Below are positions 23,747 to 35,695 of a stretch of 64,000 nt of DNA, one piece after another. Source of the stretch: Xenopus tropicalis. Its lineage: Eukaryota > Chordata > Amphibia > Anura > Pipidae. A program made the position numbers and the translations under genes. Numbering within the stretch: position 1 is the first letter of the stretch; each line of letters starts with the position of its first letter. The stretch spans positions 149,655,047-149,719,046 of the forward strand of contig NC_030678.2 of NCBI RefSeq assembly GCF_000004195.4. Reading direction: 5' to 3'. The notes under the pieces were generated by a model. That model was given only the letters and a program-made list of their open reading frames with translations, made no database searches and was not told the origin of the DNA.

Positions 23747-24182
23747 GTATAGGGCTCTGAATGCACCCATTGGCACAAATGTTTGCATAACATAACTGGC
23801 ATCAAGTGCAAAAGGCGCTTTGCACATTTCCCCACTTATACCTTTATACATCTTAAATATTTAAACATAAATCCTATGTGACGTGTAAGACTGAAACAAA
23901 GTCCAAGAGCAAACTAAATGATAATTGTACCTAGGGCAATTGATTTCCCATCCTTTGCTCATACTAAACAAAGAGTCAAAAATGCTCAGCAATTTCTTAA
24001 TCCCAACTCACTCAGGTCATTTCCTTAAAGTCATGTATTTCAGAATATTTAGTATTTCAAATTCATTTTGCTTGTTTCCACTAAGTAATCCCGCAGACAT
24101 AAGTCAATGTGTCTCGCTCTCACTTATGCAGCGGCAAAGCCAAACCCTAAGTGCACTTAGACTGGATGGCTAAGAGACATTA
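23747..24182. other. Unassigned non-coding sequence
   Basis: Nothing recognised. Confidence 0.3.
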
Positions 24183-24452
24183 CGGGGCATATTTATAAAG
24201 CTGTGTAAAATTATTTATGGCAAAAATGTGGTGTAATGTAAATGGTGGATTTGTTGCTGGCCTTGCACCTTAATTAATGCCATGCATAGGAATACAATGA
24301 CCGAATCAAGGTATTTATAAGGGTGTACATCATACTAATACCTTTTTTTTTACACCAGGTTTTTACACACAGGTACGCATGCACATGAAATCATTACAAG
24401 GTTTATTGTATTTTAACACAGCATTTTATGCAGCTTTATAAATATGGCTTGA
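24183..24452. mobile_element. MITE with catatttataaagctg ends
   Basis: Left: GGGGCATATTTATAAAGCTG. Right: GCAGCTTTATAAATATGGC, its inverted repeat. The interior is non-coding. Related end sequences occur at 55,232-55,382 and in the flank of the LTR retrotransposon at 57,529-57,670. Confidence 0.75.
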
Positions 24453-24589
24453 AATCTTCCATTTTTTTGTGGTTGGGTGTTAAAAACAATTGAGTTAGCC
24501 CAGTCAGGGTTTAAAATTTGTGCTGAGAATATAATGAGTTACTGAGATTATAACATTTATAAGATTATAAAATAAGACCTTGTGTTTTA

Positions 24590-24762
24590 GCCCTTTCTCC
24601 TTGTGGAGTGTAAGCTCTTTTGGGCAGGGCCTTTTCACCTCTTGTATCGGATATTGATTGCTTTATATGTTACTCTGTATGTCCAATGTATGTATCCCAC
24701 TTATTGTACAGCGCTGCGGAATATGTTGGAGCTTTATAAATAAATGTTAATAACAATAATTT
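24590..24762 (+). mobile_element. L2/CR1-like retroposon 3' end, plus strand
   Basis: The sequence reads gtaagctcttttgggcaggg, then attgtacagcgctgcgg, then gctttataaataaatg and a degenerate (TAA)n tail. This is the conserved 3' tail plan shared by L2-type LINEs and SINEs that borrow their tail. 5'-truncated. Confidence 0.65.
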
Positions 24763-27375
24763 TAGTTGTCCGTGAAAATATTAGGCGGTGTCACATACAG
24801 AAAAGCAAAGCTGCACAAAATTGACTTTTATAAGAGTTACAGTTAATTTTCTAGCATTTGTGGGGAGTTTTTTAGGGTACTGTAACTATATCTCTCCTAT
24901 ATTTTAAATGCCTTTGAATAATGGCAAGCTCACCTGACTCTTTTCTTCTTTTGCCCTAAGGGGCAGTACTTTATGCTCCTATAATAGTCACCAAGAAGCT
25001 GTTCCCTTCTGAATGCAGCACTGCCTGGGCTCGTGTGTTTCCCTAGTGCAAGGTGTTGAGACCACCTATTGCCTCGAAAGCAAGTTCCCTGCAATAAAAG
25101 GGCATCTAAGGATAATAACACCTAAGGGTTAATTTATTACAGTCAGGAATACAAAAATGAGCACAATGTTTTTTGCACTTTGCTTTGAAAGATTGGAGCA
25201 GGTTTATGAGCAGAGACCAGCATCACCTGCTACCTGCATTTAATAACACTGTATTTGTGAGGGTTGTGGTACATAAGGGCTTTTGCTTCCCTTAGCATTC
25301 TGGCACTTGAGTATTGGCTCCCTGTAAATAACCTGGATTATGTAAAGGATTTAACCAACCCGATTTATAAATACATTAACTGCTATTTACTACTGAAAAC
25401 TAGAAGCCAATATCTTAACCTTTCATGAGCCCCATTTGTCCTACAGTAAATCCCTTCCCTATTTAAATAGGCGGTAACCATAAATCTTAGGTATTTCCCA
25501 CCTAAACAAAAAGAAAAGAAAAGTGGCCTCATGTTTACTGTACCCCAGTATATGAATTCAAACAAATACCTCATAATCAAGGGACCCATAAATGGCAAAC
25601 GTGTTCCTTTTCTCAATATTTATGCTCCGTAAACCAATCAAGTAACCTTCTTCCATAGTGTCTTCCAAGTGCAGAGACCTTCACCATTTCTTCTTTCTGC
25701 AGGGCACAAAGTGCAAAAAACATGGCAGATTGAACCCTTTTTTTGTACTTTGCACCCTGCACATAATTAATCACATCATTCTTCTTAGTAATGCAATGGG
25801 AGGGGATGACTATAATCCTGAAAAAAGATTTTTAAGCTTTTTTTCATTTTTTTTTTTTTTTAAAGGTATAGCACATGCCAACCCATCATGACATTGGTGA
25901 TAACCAAGACTAACTACTGAATCCATTCTCAGAATCAAAGCCAGTCCTTTCCCTGCTTGGATTTATTAATACAATGTGCTTAGAATGTCAGCTGCAACTA
26001 TGCAGTTAGTGGTCCTGGATAACAGACAGGTAACATTACATTTAAATACCATGTAATTCAATAAAGCTGTTGCATTTCTTTGGGTGGTAATATGATTGTG
26101 GCAGCTTTGCATTATGAGTACAGAATGCTATCATCACCTGTAACATAAAGCATCAGCTCCCACAGAGACTATGAATATAAGTAGTTGTATTTTTTTTTTT
26201 TTTTTTAAATGTTCTTTTTTTTTTTTACTGTATTCTAGGCCCCATGATGTAAAATGATACTACTTTTAAATGGCAAGAACATTTCTACTCCAGGGACTAC
26301 GCAGCATTTCTTATTTGCTCTCTCTCTGCTACAAATGAAGCTATGAATGCACATTTTATATACACTTTTATAAATTATTACCATAACAGATTTCTCATGT
26401 GTTCGTTTAGTTATAATTCATAGAGTCACATGCTGCATTGTGGAAAAATATTCAGGCTGCCAGCTTCATCCACTAACTTGAGCAGCGTCTATTATATCTT
26501 TGCATTTCCATGTTTAAGGGGGGTTTAACCCCATCCTGACAAGGAGAGGTCATTCAAATGCCGCTCCTAAAGAAAAACGAAACCCCCGAACAATGTAGGT
26601 TTCTATGAAAATGTTTGGCCATCGGCAGACCTGGTTGGGTGAAACCATAGAACATTGCTCACGTTTTTTGCTAAAGGGTATATTGAATTATTTCATGCTG
26701 TTTATAATATTTTACCAGGTTGCTCATAATATTGCATTATCACTGTATTATTCAAACAGACTAGTTGACTTGTTACCCTTTAGTTGCTGCACAAATAAAT
26801 ATTTCTTTTAAATATATCTTCTAAAGAATTCCTAGCGCCCCTTCATTTACATCTTTTTAACACCACAATATTTTTGGTAATCCTCTCACTACAAACAGAG
26901 GGCCCATCCATGAGTTTAAGTCCCTGGTGTGGCTGGTACTGTATCCTAGCCTGGTATATCAGGGGTTAATCACTCTTTGGACTAATAGTGCTCATAATAG
27001 TGCTACATTTGGGACAGTAACTGGAAAAAAATGTTTAAAAAACTTCAACTCCCATAGTCTTCTCTTGCATATTTAGCTCCAACATTCTGATAAAGGTTTA
27101 ATATAACAATATAACTTTAATAAGAATCGTAAATCACTTCTTAGTGATCCCAGTTGAAAACACAGCACTCAAGTTTAAAACCACTGTTGGCAAAAAAGTA
27201 AAAAAGCAAAAGCAGAGAAAAACAGTTTCATCTATGATAGAGTCACTACTATATTATGTTGGCTGTGGAGAGTGCATATATCAGTGTATTTGCTACCTGG
27301 GGGACTAGACATACATTAATAGTATAGAATGAGTTTTGAAAGTCAATATCTACAATTAAATTTAGTCTCTATATA
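24763..27375. other. Non-coding; poly-T tracts; candidate conserved element
   Basis: T-rich tracts lie at about 25,838-25,861 and 26,190-26,226. Bases 25,900-26,180 are repeat-free with words such as ggatttattaatacaatg and ctttgcattatgagtac, a possible conserved non-coding element (untested). No exon was recognised. Confidence 0.3.
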
Positions 27376-27594
27376 CTATATTTTTTTAAGCTCCAAAATA
27401 TGCACTAGGTCTTATTTTCAGGGGATGTCTTATTTTTCCATGAAGAAGATTTATTCCATCGTTTGGGCAAGATTTATCGCCCAGCCCTAGGTGGGTGTCT
27501 TATTTTTGGGGGGTGCCTTATATTCCGAGGGGGGTGAAAAATCGAGGGGGTGCCTTACTTTCGGAGGATGTCCTATTTTCGGGGAAACAGGGTA
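27376..27594. repeat. Degenerate tandem 'gtcttattttcgggg' repeat
   Basis: Variants of tcttatttt-c/t-gggg occur about seven times (for example ggtcttattttcaggggatg, gtgtcttatttttggggg, gtcctattttcggggaaac). It resembles an element end seen in several tetrapod genomes. The superfamily is not assigned. Confidence 0.55.
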
Positions 27595-27839
27595 GTTGTG
27601 TGTGTTGGTACAAATGAAGGGCCTGATTCACTAAAGGGCGATAAAACGTGCGCTATTTTTATTGTGCGCTAAAATTTTTACCGCGTCTTAATTTTGGCGA
27701 TTTTTCGCACAATTCACTATAAGCATACTCGCGCTTTTTTACGCGCGATATTGCATGCGTTATTTAACTCGCGAAGACTATTTCAATGCAGTATTTGCTG
27801 GTACATGCGCTAAATTACGCCCGCGAATAGTCGCCGCAT

Positions 27840-27956
27840 ATGAATGGTAGCTTACAAATAGTGTATAAAAATTGTCGCCGCATATAAATGGTGTATATAA
27901 ATATTAGCCACATATAAATGGTAGCATATAAATAGTAGATGCTTATAAATAGTAGC
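27840..27956. repeat. Short minisatellite inside MITE
   Basis: Imperfect units of the form catataaatggtag / cttataaatagtag repeat about six times between gaatggtagctt and agtagcca. Confidence 0.6.
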
Positions 27957-27958
27957 CA

Positions 27959-28256
27959 CTAGTGATGAGCAAATGTGTTCTGGTTATCTTTAGTGAAAAA
28001 TTAGCAAATCTTTCGAAAGATCCACGAAACGGCAAAAATGTTGCGCGGGCAAAAAAATTGTTGCTGTGACTATTATTTTTTGACGCTTGTATCAATTTTT
28101 GTATGTGCGGTGAATTTTTGCGTGGCGAATTTTTTCATGCGTTTTGCCATTGGCGGATTGTTTTGCGAAACGCATGAAAAAATCCGCCGCAAAAAAATTC
28201 AACGCACGTCCAAAAATTTGCTGCGAATCCATGCCTGGCGAAACATTTCATCACTT
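27959..28256. mobile_element. Nested MITE with ctagtgatgagc ends
   Basis: The ends are CTAGTGATGAGC and TTCATCACTT. The direct repeat gtagcca flanks it (27,952-27,958 and 28,257-28,263). It is the same family as 3361-3553. Internal mirrored words gcgaattttttcatgcg / cgcatgaaaaaatccgc form a hairpin. Confidence 0.8.
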
Positions 28257-28795
28257 GTAGCCAAATATAAATAGTTGCGCAAATGAACGCACGCCATGTT
28301 AGCCATACACGCCAATACTTGCAGAAAATTACTGTATTAAAAATGAACATTTCGCTGCAAACTGGCGGCTGTGTCACTCTAGGGGAAACACAGACTTGAA
28401 TAAATAACACTGTAAGTCCATATTTTATTGCAAAAAATCATTTACTGTACTTTTGTATAATTTTTCGCCTGCCTGTAGTAGGTGTTAATTTTCGCATAGC
28501 CGAATGCGATATTTAGCGCGCAAAAGTTATAGTGAATCATGCGATCGTATTCTTTTCAGCGCAGAAATTAACGCATGCGGTAAAACTAGTGCGAGAAATA
28601 ACCCATGCGAAAATGCTGATTTTTCGCACGCGCGCAAGTTATTTTGCATTTTTTAACGCAAAAAAGCGTGCGATAATTTTTATCGCCCTTTAGTGAATCA
28701 GGCCCGAAGTCTATTACACACATACACACAAAGAAGCAAATGCACTTTTCATGAGATGCGCCCCTAGTGGCGCTCTGAGGTGTTGGTTCACATTC

Positions 28796-28968
28796 AGGCT
28801 AGTGCCACACGGGGCAGACTCTCAGGCTGGGGATAAGCACAGGCTGAGAATCTAAAAGTTTTGCCTGCACCCAAAAACATTGTTTCCACTGGTGCCAGCG
28901 TAGGGGCTGATTCTCAGCCTGCTTTTTTCCACAGGCCAAGAATCAGCCTTGTGTGGCACTAGCCTTAG
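28796..28968. mobile_element. MITE with aggctagtgccacac ends
   Basis: Left GGCTAGTGCCACACGGGG, right TTGTGTGGCACTAGCC. Internal mirrored blocks are caggctgagaatc and gattctcagcctg. Flanks are tca and tta, so the duplication is uncertain. Confidence 0.75.
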
Positions 28969-29007
28969 GTTTTTGTGCTGGAGGGGGGAATGGGGGGGTG
29001 CATCACT

Positions 29008-29039
29008 AGTGCAGAGAACACGATAGTGTTCTCTGCACT
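29008..29039. repeat. Perfect 14-bp hairpin
   Basis: AGTGCAGAGAACAC, loop gata, then its exact reverse complement. It is probably part of a MITE fragment spanning about 28,980-29,060. Confidence 0.8.
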
Positions 29040-29285
29040 GGAAAAGCTGAGATTCTGATTTAAAAAATTTAATTCTGGCTTTTTAAGGGGTAACTTCAAG
29101 GAGCGCTACTGCCTGAGGCGAGTTTCTCAATTCCCCACATTCTCAGGGGTACGTTGCTGATTAGATGGCTCCATTCTTCTTGGTGCTCTTTGCACTCTTC
29201 AGAGCATCATAGTCTCCACCAATTAACTGGGTCATTTCATAATTTGTTTAAAATAAATAATAAAAAATGAAAGTTGCCGTTTCTA
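29040..29285. other. Unassigned non-coding sequence
   Basis: Nothing recognised. Confidence 0.3.
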
Positions 29286-29582
29286 CAGGTATGGATAGAA
29301 TACCTTGTCTGGAAACCCATTATCCAGAATGCTCCGAATTACATGAAGGCCATCCCATATAGAAACAATATTAAGCAAATCATTCTAATTTTTACAAATG
29401 GTTTCTGTTTTGTCTGTGATAATAGTAAATTGAACTTGACGGTAACTAAGCTGCATACTAGTGGTGGCAAAAAAATCCTATTGGGTTTATTTCATGTTTA
29501 AATGATTTTTATCAGGTATGTGATCCAAATAATGGAAAGATCCCTAGGTTCCAAGCATTCCGAATGATAGGTCCTGGGCCTG
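29286..29582. mobile_element. TA-flanked MITE family A, diverged copy
   Basis: Begins CAGGTATGGATAG and ends GGTCCTGGGCCTG with TA on both sides. Phrases ctggaaacccattatccag and aatcctattgggtttattt identify the family. It is one of the more diverged copies. Confidence 0.75.
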
Positions 29583-29777
29583 TACTACCGTTTACTCTAT
29601 TGAAGGACATACAGGATATTGGCCCCATATATATTGAAGGCAAAGTGATACAAAAACATACTTCATCCAGACTACTATTAACAACACAATATAGTTGGAC
29701 TGTTGGACTGTAAGCCTATTACCCTTTCATGTAATGTAATCTGTAAATGACTGTATTCATTACTGGACTCTATATGG
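29583..29777. other. Unassigned sequence
   Basis: Nothing recognised. Confidence 0.3.
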
Positions 29778-30072
29778 CAGGGATCCCCAACCTTTTTTTA
29801 ACCGTGAGCCACATTCAAATGTAAAAAGACTTGGGGGGCAACACAAGCATAAACCATGTTCCTGGAGTGCCAAATATGCTATTTGGTAGCCCTTATATGG
29901 ACTGGCAGCCTACAGGAGGCTCTGTTTGGCAGTACATCTGGTTTTATGCAACCAAAACTTGCCTCCAAGTCAAGAATTCAAAAATAAGCACCTGCTTTGA
30001 GGCCACTGGTATCAACATCCAAGGGGTTGGGGAGCAACATGTTGCTTGCAAGCCACTGGATGGGGATCACTG
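29778..30072. mobile_element. hAT MITE (CAGGGATCCCCAACC family)
   Basis: The ends are CAGGGATCCCCAACC and GGTTGGGGAGCAAC ... GGATCACTG, with perfect 8-bp duplications ctatatgg at 29,770-29,777 and 30,073-30,080. Full-length compared with the copy at 40,594. Confidence 0.92.
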
Positions 30073-30318
30073 CTATATGGAGTATAGTCATTCAGAGTTT
30101 GTATTGCTGCACCAGTAATTGTTGTGTTGCTGCACAGTGGGCCCACGACCCAACTTGCCCCTTAAAGGAAATGTCGAGCAGCTTTTATATTTAAAAAATA
30201 TAAAACTCCTGTGGGTTTCAGAGACAAAAGGGTTCCTAAAAATGTCAGTCTCTCATACATTAAGAACTGTGTATAAGTGAACAAAAATGCAGTTCCATAT
30301 TAGTGACACTTCTTGCGA

Positions 30319-30390
30319 GTCACGTGTGGGTCAGATGGGTCAGTGGGGCCCACTAGGTTTTTTCCTGGTGGTCCAGTCCAACCCTGAATT
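30319..30390. mobile_element. hAT fragment (right end of the 1080 family)
   Basis: The right end GGTCCAGTCCAACCCTG and the internal gtggggcccactagg match the nested element at 1080-1256. No left end is present. Confidence 0.55.
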
Positions 30391-32433
30391 TTAGTTCTGA
30401 ATCATACAAGTAAGTGAGCTGCCCACATACATTCCTCTACACGTGATATAAAAATACATTTAAAGGTTTTTTTAAAATGGACAATGACACCACCAAAATA
30501 AAAAAATATTACTATTTGCAGAACAGTTTAACATGATCCACACTGGGTAATAAGAGAAGGCTCCATTAAAGCTCTGCAAGATAAAATAAAGCCCAATTTG
30601 CTGAAGTACAGTACACCAAGCATTCAACATTTCAACTTCCTTGTGAATTTCAATTCTTAATGTCCTTTCCAAAAAGAAAGCTCAAGCTTATTGTGTGACA
30701 ATACAATAATTACATTGAATCACCTTCCACATTCCCATGTTCTAATATGCACAGAACCCAGAGGGGCTACAATTACATATACAGTCTACATTTAGTTAAT
30801 TTTGTGATGTGATAGGTTGTTGAAGTTGGTTATGATTAGGTGTCTTTCTTGGCAGATCATCCTCAGGCAGCTAGTTAAAATGAATTCCGGCTGTTGCAAC
30901 TTTACATCACAATATAAAAGTAGACTGTTTCCAAAATACCTATTCCTATGCACTCAGTAAGTTTTTTTCCTTTTATGGTTTAGAAATACGTTTTTCCATT
31001 TAAGAGAGGGAATATATATATATATTGTGTGTAGTGATAATGCCCATGAAATTGCTTCCAACGAGTCCTTTGGATAAATAAAAAATGAATGCGGGCACAG
31101 AAGAATGGGTGCAAAGACCTTGGATGTTTGTTGACTCAGAAATACTATGACCACCGGGAAATCTGGAACTGTTGATCCTCCTGACATTCCCATTTCCATT
31201 GGCATCGCTTCTGACCCAGTAATGCTGAAAAAAATGGCCTTTTCTTTATTCCATAATATATTCTGGTGCTGGTTTTTTTTTATGCACTGGACTCCCTCTA
31301 GTTTTATTGGCTATTAGGGCTCAGGCACTTGAGTGTGGCAGCAGCGGGGAAGGGAAAAAGCAGTAATATACATATATACCTCTAGCAGCCTGCTAGATAT
31401 AAAGGAGCTGTTTCTGAACATCTGCCACATGTGGATTTAGTTAATCAAACCCCTTTGAAAAATTATTTCATTTGGTAAGAAAGAAGCTTTATTTCTTACT
31501 CAAGTCAGTCCAGGCACCTCAACCCCCCAAAAAACAAAATGGACCTTTATTAGTGCAGAATTCAATCACTAATAAATTCGATCAATTCAATCAAAATAAT
31601 TTTCACAATTAAATCAGTCCAGCTGAATATACTTAAGTCATATGTCCTGTAGAAATTTGTTATATTTTATACTTTAAATAACAAAACATGGTAAAAGCAG
31701 TCTTTTTCTTATATCAGGCAGTACTAATCCCCGACATTGGACACAAATCTGTAAGTTAGTGGTTGTCAGACTTTTTTTTAGCTTCCCTTAAATGTCCAGA
31801 CTTTGGTCAGAGCCCCCCCGTTAACAAGGTTACAGATTAGTAGATGTGCGGGTAGACCTACGGGTCAGGCAGGTTTGGATTAAAACTTTGGCAACCACTG
31901 CGAGTCTGGGTTGGGTGCAGATTAGTCTGGGACAGTACACTCCTGCTGCTCATGAAGAATCCCTGTGAATGCAAAAATAGCATACAGAGCGAGAAAACCT
32001 AGGTATGGGTTAAATGTAGGTCCTACATTCAGTGGGTTAGGGTTGGGTGAGGGTTAAGGCTTAGTGAATAAGGGTTGGGTGAGGGTCAAGTTTTTCCTGA
32101 CCAACACATCACTATTACAGATATAGGAAAACACTAACGTATTAGCCATTCCGCTTCAGGTCCAGAAATATGTAGGACAGTTAATTCGTTTTTACCCAAA
32201 ATCGCATCATTGATTGATAGCCTATCTGAGAAGTCTATCTGAGAGCATAAAAAGGCATTCTCCCCAGATCTCACCCTCAGTGGCCTTCAGTCTAAGCAAA
32301 GTGCCCCAAGGTCCAGTTTCAGAACCACAGCTGAAATTAAACAGGGCCGCCTGCTTCCAGTTACTAACGACCCCCCAAAGGAATCCTATTGGAAGGATTG
32401 TCCTTTGTTGTATTGCTTTAGTTCTACATAATA
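30391..32433. other. Non-coding; several weak elements
   Basis: A (TA)n run lies at 31,013-31,025. Bases about 31,758-31,901 have mirrored ends (agtggttgtcagac / tttggcaaccactg) and may be a decayed hAT MITE. A degenerate tandem of gggttgggtgagggt lies at 32,035-32,095. No convincing exon. Confidence 0.35.
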
Positions 32434-33139
32434 TTAAAGGAAAAATATACCCCAGAACAATATATTGCATAAAAAATATTGCATGAAATAGCTCATATGT
32501 AAAACATTGCTGCATCTAAATAAACCATTTTTATAAAAATATACTTTTTTAGTAGTATGTGCCATTGGGTAATCCTAAATAGGGAACTGTCAAGTACTAA
32601 GGGATCATACAATTCACAGTGCACGCAAACAAGCCAAGGCACACATACATGCTAGGCCCCTCAGCCAATTAATGGACAAAGTTCTGCCTTTTGCTCCCAC
32701 ACTACTTCCTGTTACAGTTAGAGCTGCATTATTGATTGTAAGCTCTACGGGGCAGGGACCTCCATCCTCTTGTGTCTTTGACTCTTAACTTGTTGCAACT
32801 GTATTTATCTTGTATTTATCTGTATTTATTGTTATACTTTGTATTTATCTATTATTATCTTAATAACCCCCTGTTTGTATTAATGTATTCTACTGTACAG
32901 CGCTGTGTACATAAGTAGCACTTTATAAATAAAGATATACATACATACATTATTTCCTGTCAGCTGATCTCTGAGGGAGCACACAGCCCATCACTAAATG
33001 GCGGCTCAAGGGAAAGGATGTAAAAGGGCAATATTTACTGATATATATATTCCAGTTTGGTTTAATAAGCCACTTAATACGATATAAGTTATTAAATCGG
33101 TTGGTTAAGTATTCGTTCTGGGGGTATAGTTTGTTTTAA
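32434..33139. mobile_element. T2-subfamily MITE (inverted), interrupted by a retroposon
   Basis: Begins TTAAAGGAAAAATATACCCC and ends GGGGGTATAGTTTGTTTTAA, with TTAA at 32,434 and 33,136. It is the reverse orientation of the 18,826 copy, sharing ctaggcccctcagccaatt. It is split by the L2-like insertion at 32,734-32,947. Confidence 0.88.
32734..32947 (+). mobile_element. L2/CR1-like retroposon 3' end with TSD
   Basis: Inserted in the T2 element with the duplication cattatt at 32,727-32,733 and 32,948-32,954. It reads gtaagctctacggggcaggg, then ctgtacagcgctgtgtac, then gcactttataaataaag and a (ATAC)n tail. The host reading resumes at atttcctgtcagctgatc. Confidence 0.75.
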
Positions 33140-33804
33140 GAGCAATATATACTGAATCAAGTATTACCTATTGATAAAGCTTTGAAAGGTTTTCATGCTG
33201 GGAGATTAAAAAAGCTGCAAAATACTAATATATTACTAAAATCTCACTAATAGTTATAAACAATTAAGCAACAATTATTGCCAAAACTTAATTAGGAAAT
33301 AATGGAACTTCTCCAGGTATGAGAATACATTTTATGGAATTTCATCAAAAAAATATTATAAAGTAAAAAACAAACAATTAAACTGAAAGGTGCACTGCAA
33401 ATAATACATTCCACATTGTTGATATAGGCATTTTATAAACAGGAGTGAAAAAAACACAGAATTTGACCAAAGCCAATCAATTTTCTTTTTTTTCTCCACA
33501 GTTCTAAAATAGGGCCCTATTAGTTCTCTATATATGATTCAGCTTTGACCCCAGCCTGTGAATCATGGATTTTCTGTGAGCTGGGGAATGTTTGTAATTC
33601 TAAATATGGAAAGCCCTAAATAGAAGCTGATTTTTAAAAATGCCTCAGAATTTATTTTTTTAAACAAAGCTTCAGGCAGCAGAGAATGAGAGTAAAACAT
33701 TCATGGGCAACTTTATCATTAATCATTTCAATGCAGTTCATGTAAACAATTGCAGCATGTTTTCAACATAATGTTAATCTCTAACGCTAAATATATATGC
33801 TTAC
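33140..33804. other. Unassigned AT-rich sequence
   Basis: Nothing recognised before the candidate exon. Confidence 0.3.
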
Positions 33805-34043
33805 TGTATGACTGGGGAAAATAATTTGGAAGTTTTTTCTTCTCAATTCTTTCAGACACTTCTTAGTGCCCATTGCCGTTTTCTTTTCGCCACCTTTGGC
33901 CGTGTCCTTGTCCAACCTCAGGATGGGATCTATTACTATGAAGCACAGGAAGTCTCTCAAATATATTGTATTATATGGAATTAGATATCCCCATACCACA
34001 AATGCCATAAAGCTAACCATGGTGTACTTGCCAACACAGTAGC
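33805..34043 (-). CDS. Candidate coding exon, unidentified membrane-protein-like
   Basis: On the minus strand a 239-base block is stop-free in one frame. It is preceded by an acceptor (ttcatattctttatag) and followed by a donor (aca|gtaagc). Read with two leading bases completing a codon it gives exactly 79 codons. The first ~40 residues are hydrophobic and could form a membrane segment (MAFVVWGYLIP, LCFIVIDPIL). The rest is basic and hydrophilic (KGGEKKTAMGTKKCLKELRR). I do not recognise the family. Doubts: the plus strand also has a good acceptor (ttcttctcaattctttcag, ending at 33,856) with an open frame, no neighbouring exons were found, and chance open frames of this size are common here. 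Confidence 0.3.
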
Positions 34044-35020
34044 CTATAAAGAATATGAATAGAACTGTGATATTACATATTGCTTCATTTGCTGTATTTT
34101 ATAGGCTTTTTTTACATTTAATAGGCAGCAAACTTGCTCATGGCTCAAAAGGGTCACATATAGCAATAAAGTCTTTTTTATTATTGGTGGACGATATGTG
34201 AAACTTGTGAAAGTCATTCAAAGAGATGTTTGTATAAGGAGTCACAAGCTCAGTGCCAGTAATCAAAGCAAAGTCTAAGTACATTAGAGTTGTGTCATAA
34301 GCGAGCAAGCATGCCAAGTGATAAACTACGGGATTTGATTTAAGCTGGTTAAGTGGTACCATACTGACAGTCATATATATCTGTCATCTGAAGCGCTAAG
34401 AACAGAGAGCTGAAAATAACAAGCAATAAAACCATTAGTATGCCATTTTGGTAAGTTGCTGGCTGGCTAAGGATGCTGGGAACGGTACAAACCTGCCATT
34501 TCTTGTAGGAAGGGGTCTCTTTTTCTGCACAAAGGTTGCACTCTGAGGCTCAGACCCCAGGGCAATGAATCTATTCTAAAAGCAGCCTTGGTCTTTTTCA
34601 CCTCTTAATTCAGGATGTGTTCCCTGCATGTGTGTTTTGCTTGTTATCCCATGGTGGAGCTTGGAGACATGTTGTTCTACCAGTGGATGATAATAATTTT
34701 GTTCCTAATCGTGATCTCTGTATGTTACTGTACTTTGTAATCCCATGGTGCAACCCGGAGTCATTTTGCTCTTTATGAATAAATTACAGTAATTGCACTT
34801 TTACTCACAGGGTAACAATGTGTACTTATTTTCTGTAAAGCTTCCTAAAACCTGAGAACATGGAACTCGGAGCTGAATGGCTACATTGTCAGTAATTATT
34901 TTAGGAAAACTGACTGCAGCCTATTAACAAGGGATTTCAAATGCAGCTCCATCCAGATGTTTCTGTGACATAGACGTAAACCCAAAGCAGGAATACAGTC
35001 ATTTTAGTCTGTATACAGCA
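34044..35020. other. Non-coding; repeat-poor
   Basis: The segment 34,120-34,400 is repeat-free. No other element ends or exon were recognised. Confidence 0.3.
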
Positions 35021-35036
35021 CCCCCCCCCCCCCCCC
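35021..35036. repeat. Poly-C tract
   Basis: An uninterrupted run of 16 C. Confidence 0.92.
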
Positions 35037-35695
35037 ATTTTATTAAAGAATTGTATTGAAAGTCCATCATGAGATAATGGAAATGGGGTGCGCCAACATT
35101 CTACTGGGAAATGGGATTCATGCTGCAAACACTACATTCTTAAAAAAAAATAAGAGAGAATGTCTCCGTAGAAGCCAATGAGTGGGTGGGCCCCAAAGGG
35201 CAGAGGGGCCTAATTACATTGGGCATTTTTCATCTTTAGTCACTTTAAAGGACAACACACACTGTAACTGCCTTCTGTACTTCAGAAGAGTTGAAAGAGC
35301 TGAAACCACAAGTATGCAGTGAACAAAACGACCCCCTTTTAATGTTTAAATATTCTTTTGAACTATAATTAACTTTATAGATCTAGAAACATGATGAATT
35401 CAGCAGGCAGAGCAATTTATCTGCCTGATTCTTGTCTCAGGAAAGCCTTTTATTTTCATGCTTTATTATATTCTGCCCTGGATTAAAGCATAAACTGTCA
35501 TTTTGATATTGTGAGAGATGTAAAGCTTCTTTTTCATGGTAATACCTGCAGTATGTTTGTCAGCTTTGGCTTGAGGCTCGCCTACACACTCACTGCAAAT
35601 ATTCAGCCTTATATTAATTAGTCTACTGAGGCCCAGAAAGCCCCTAACAATGTTCCCCCAAAGCTCTGACCTCATTTCATCCACATTATGTTCTG
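35037..35695. other. Unassigned; solo T2-like end near 35,245
   Basis: The word ctttaaaggacaacacac resembles a T2 terminus but no partner end is visible. The rest is unassigned. Confidence 0.3.

Larger units (their letters stand above)
27619..28705. mobile_element. Long palindrome-ended MITE (GGGCCTGATTCACTAAAGGG)
   Basis: The ends GGGCCTGATTCACTAAAGGG and CCCTTTAGTGAATCAGGCCC are perfect 20-bp inverted repeats, continuing into cgataa / ttatcg. The 3-bp direct repeat gaa flanks them. The interior contains CG-rich mirrored words (cgcgctttttt / aaaaaagcgtgcg) and tandem atataaatggtag units at 27,840-27,955. A second MITE is nested at 27,959-28,256. Harbinger-like by duplication size. Confidence 0.85.

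Noticed and set aside
30954..31232. Possible exon after catttttttcag on the minus strand
   Set aside because: Two frames are equally open and no good donor follows; cannot be distinguished from chance.
32035..32095. Telomere-like gggttagggttggg words
   Set aside because: Only degenerate gggttgggtgaggg units; too short and irregular for an interstitial telomeric array.
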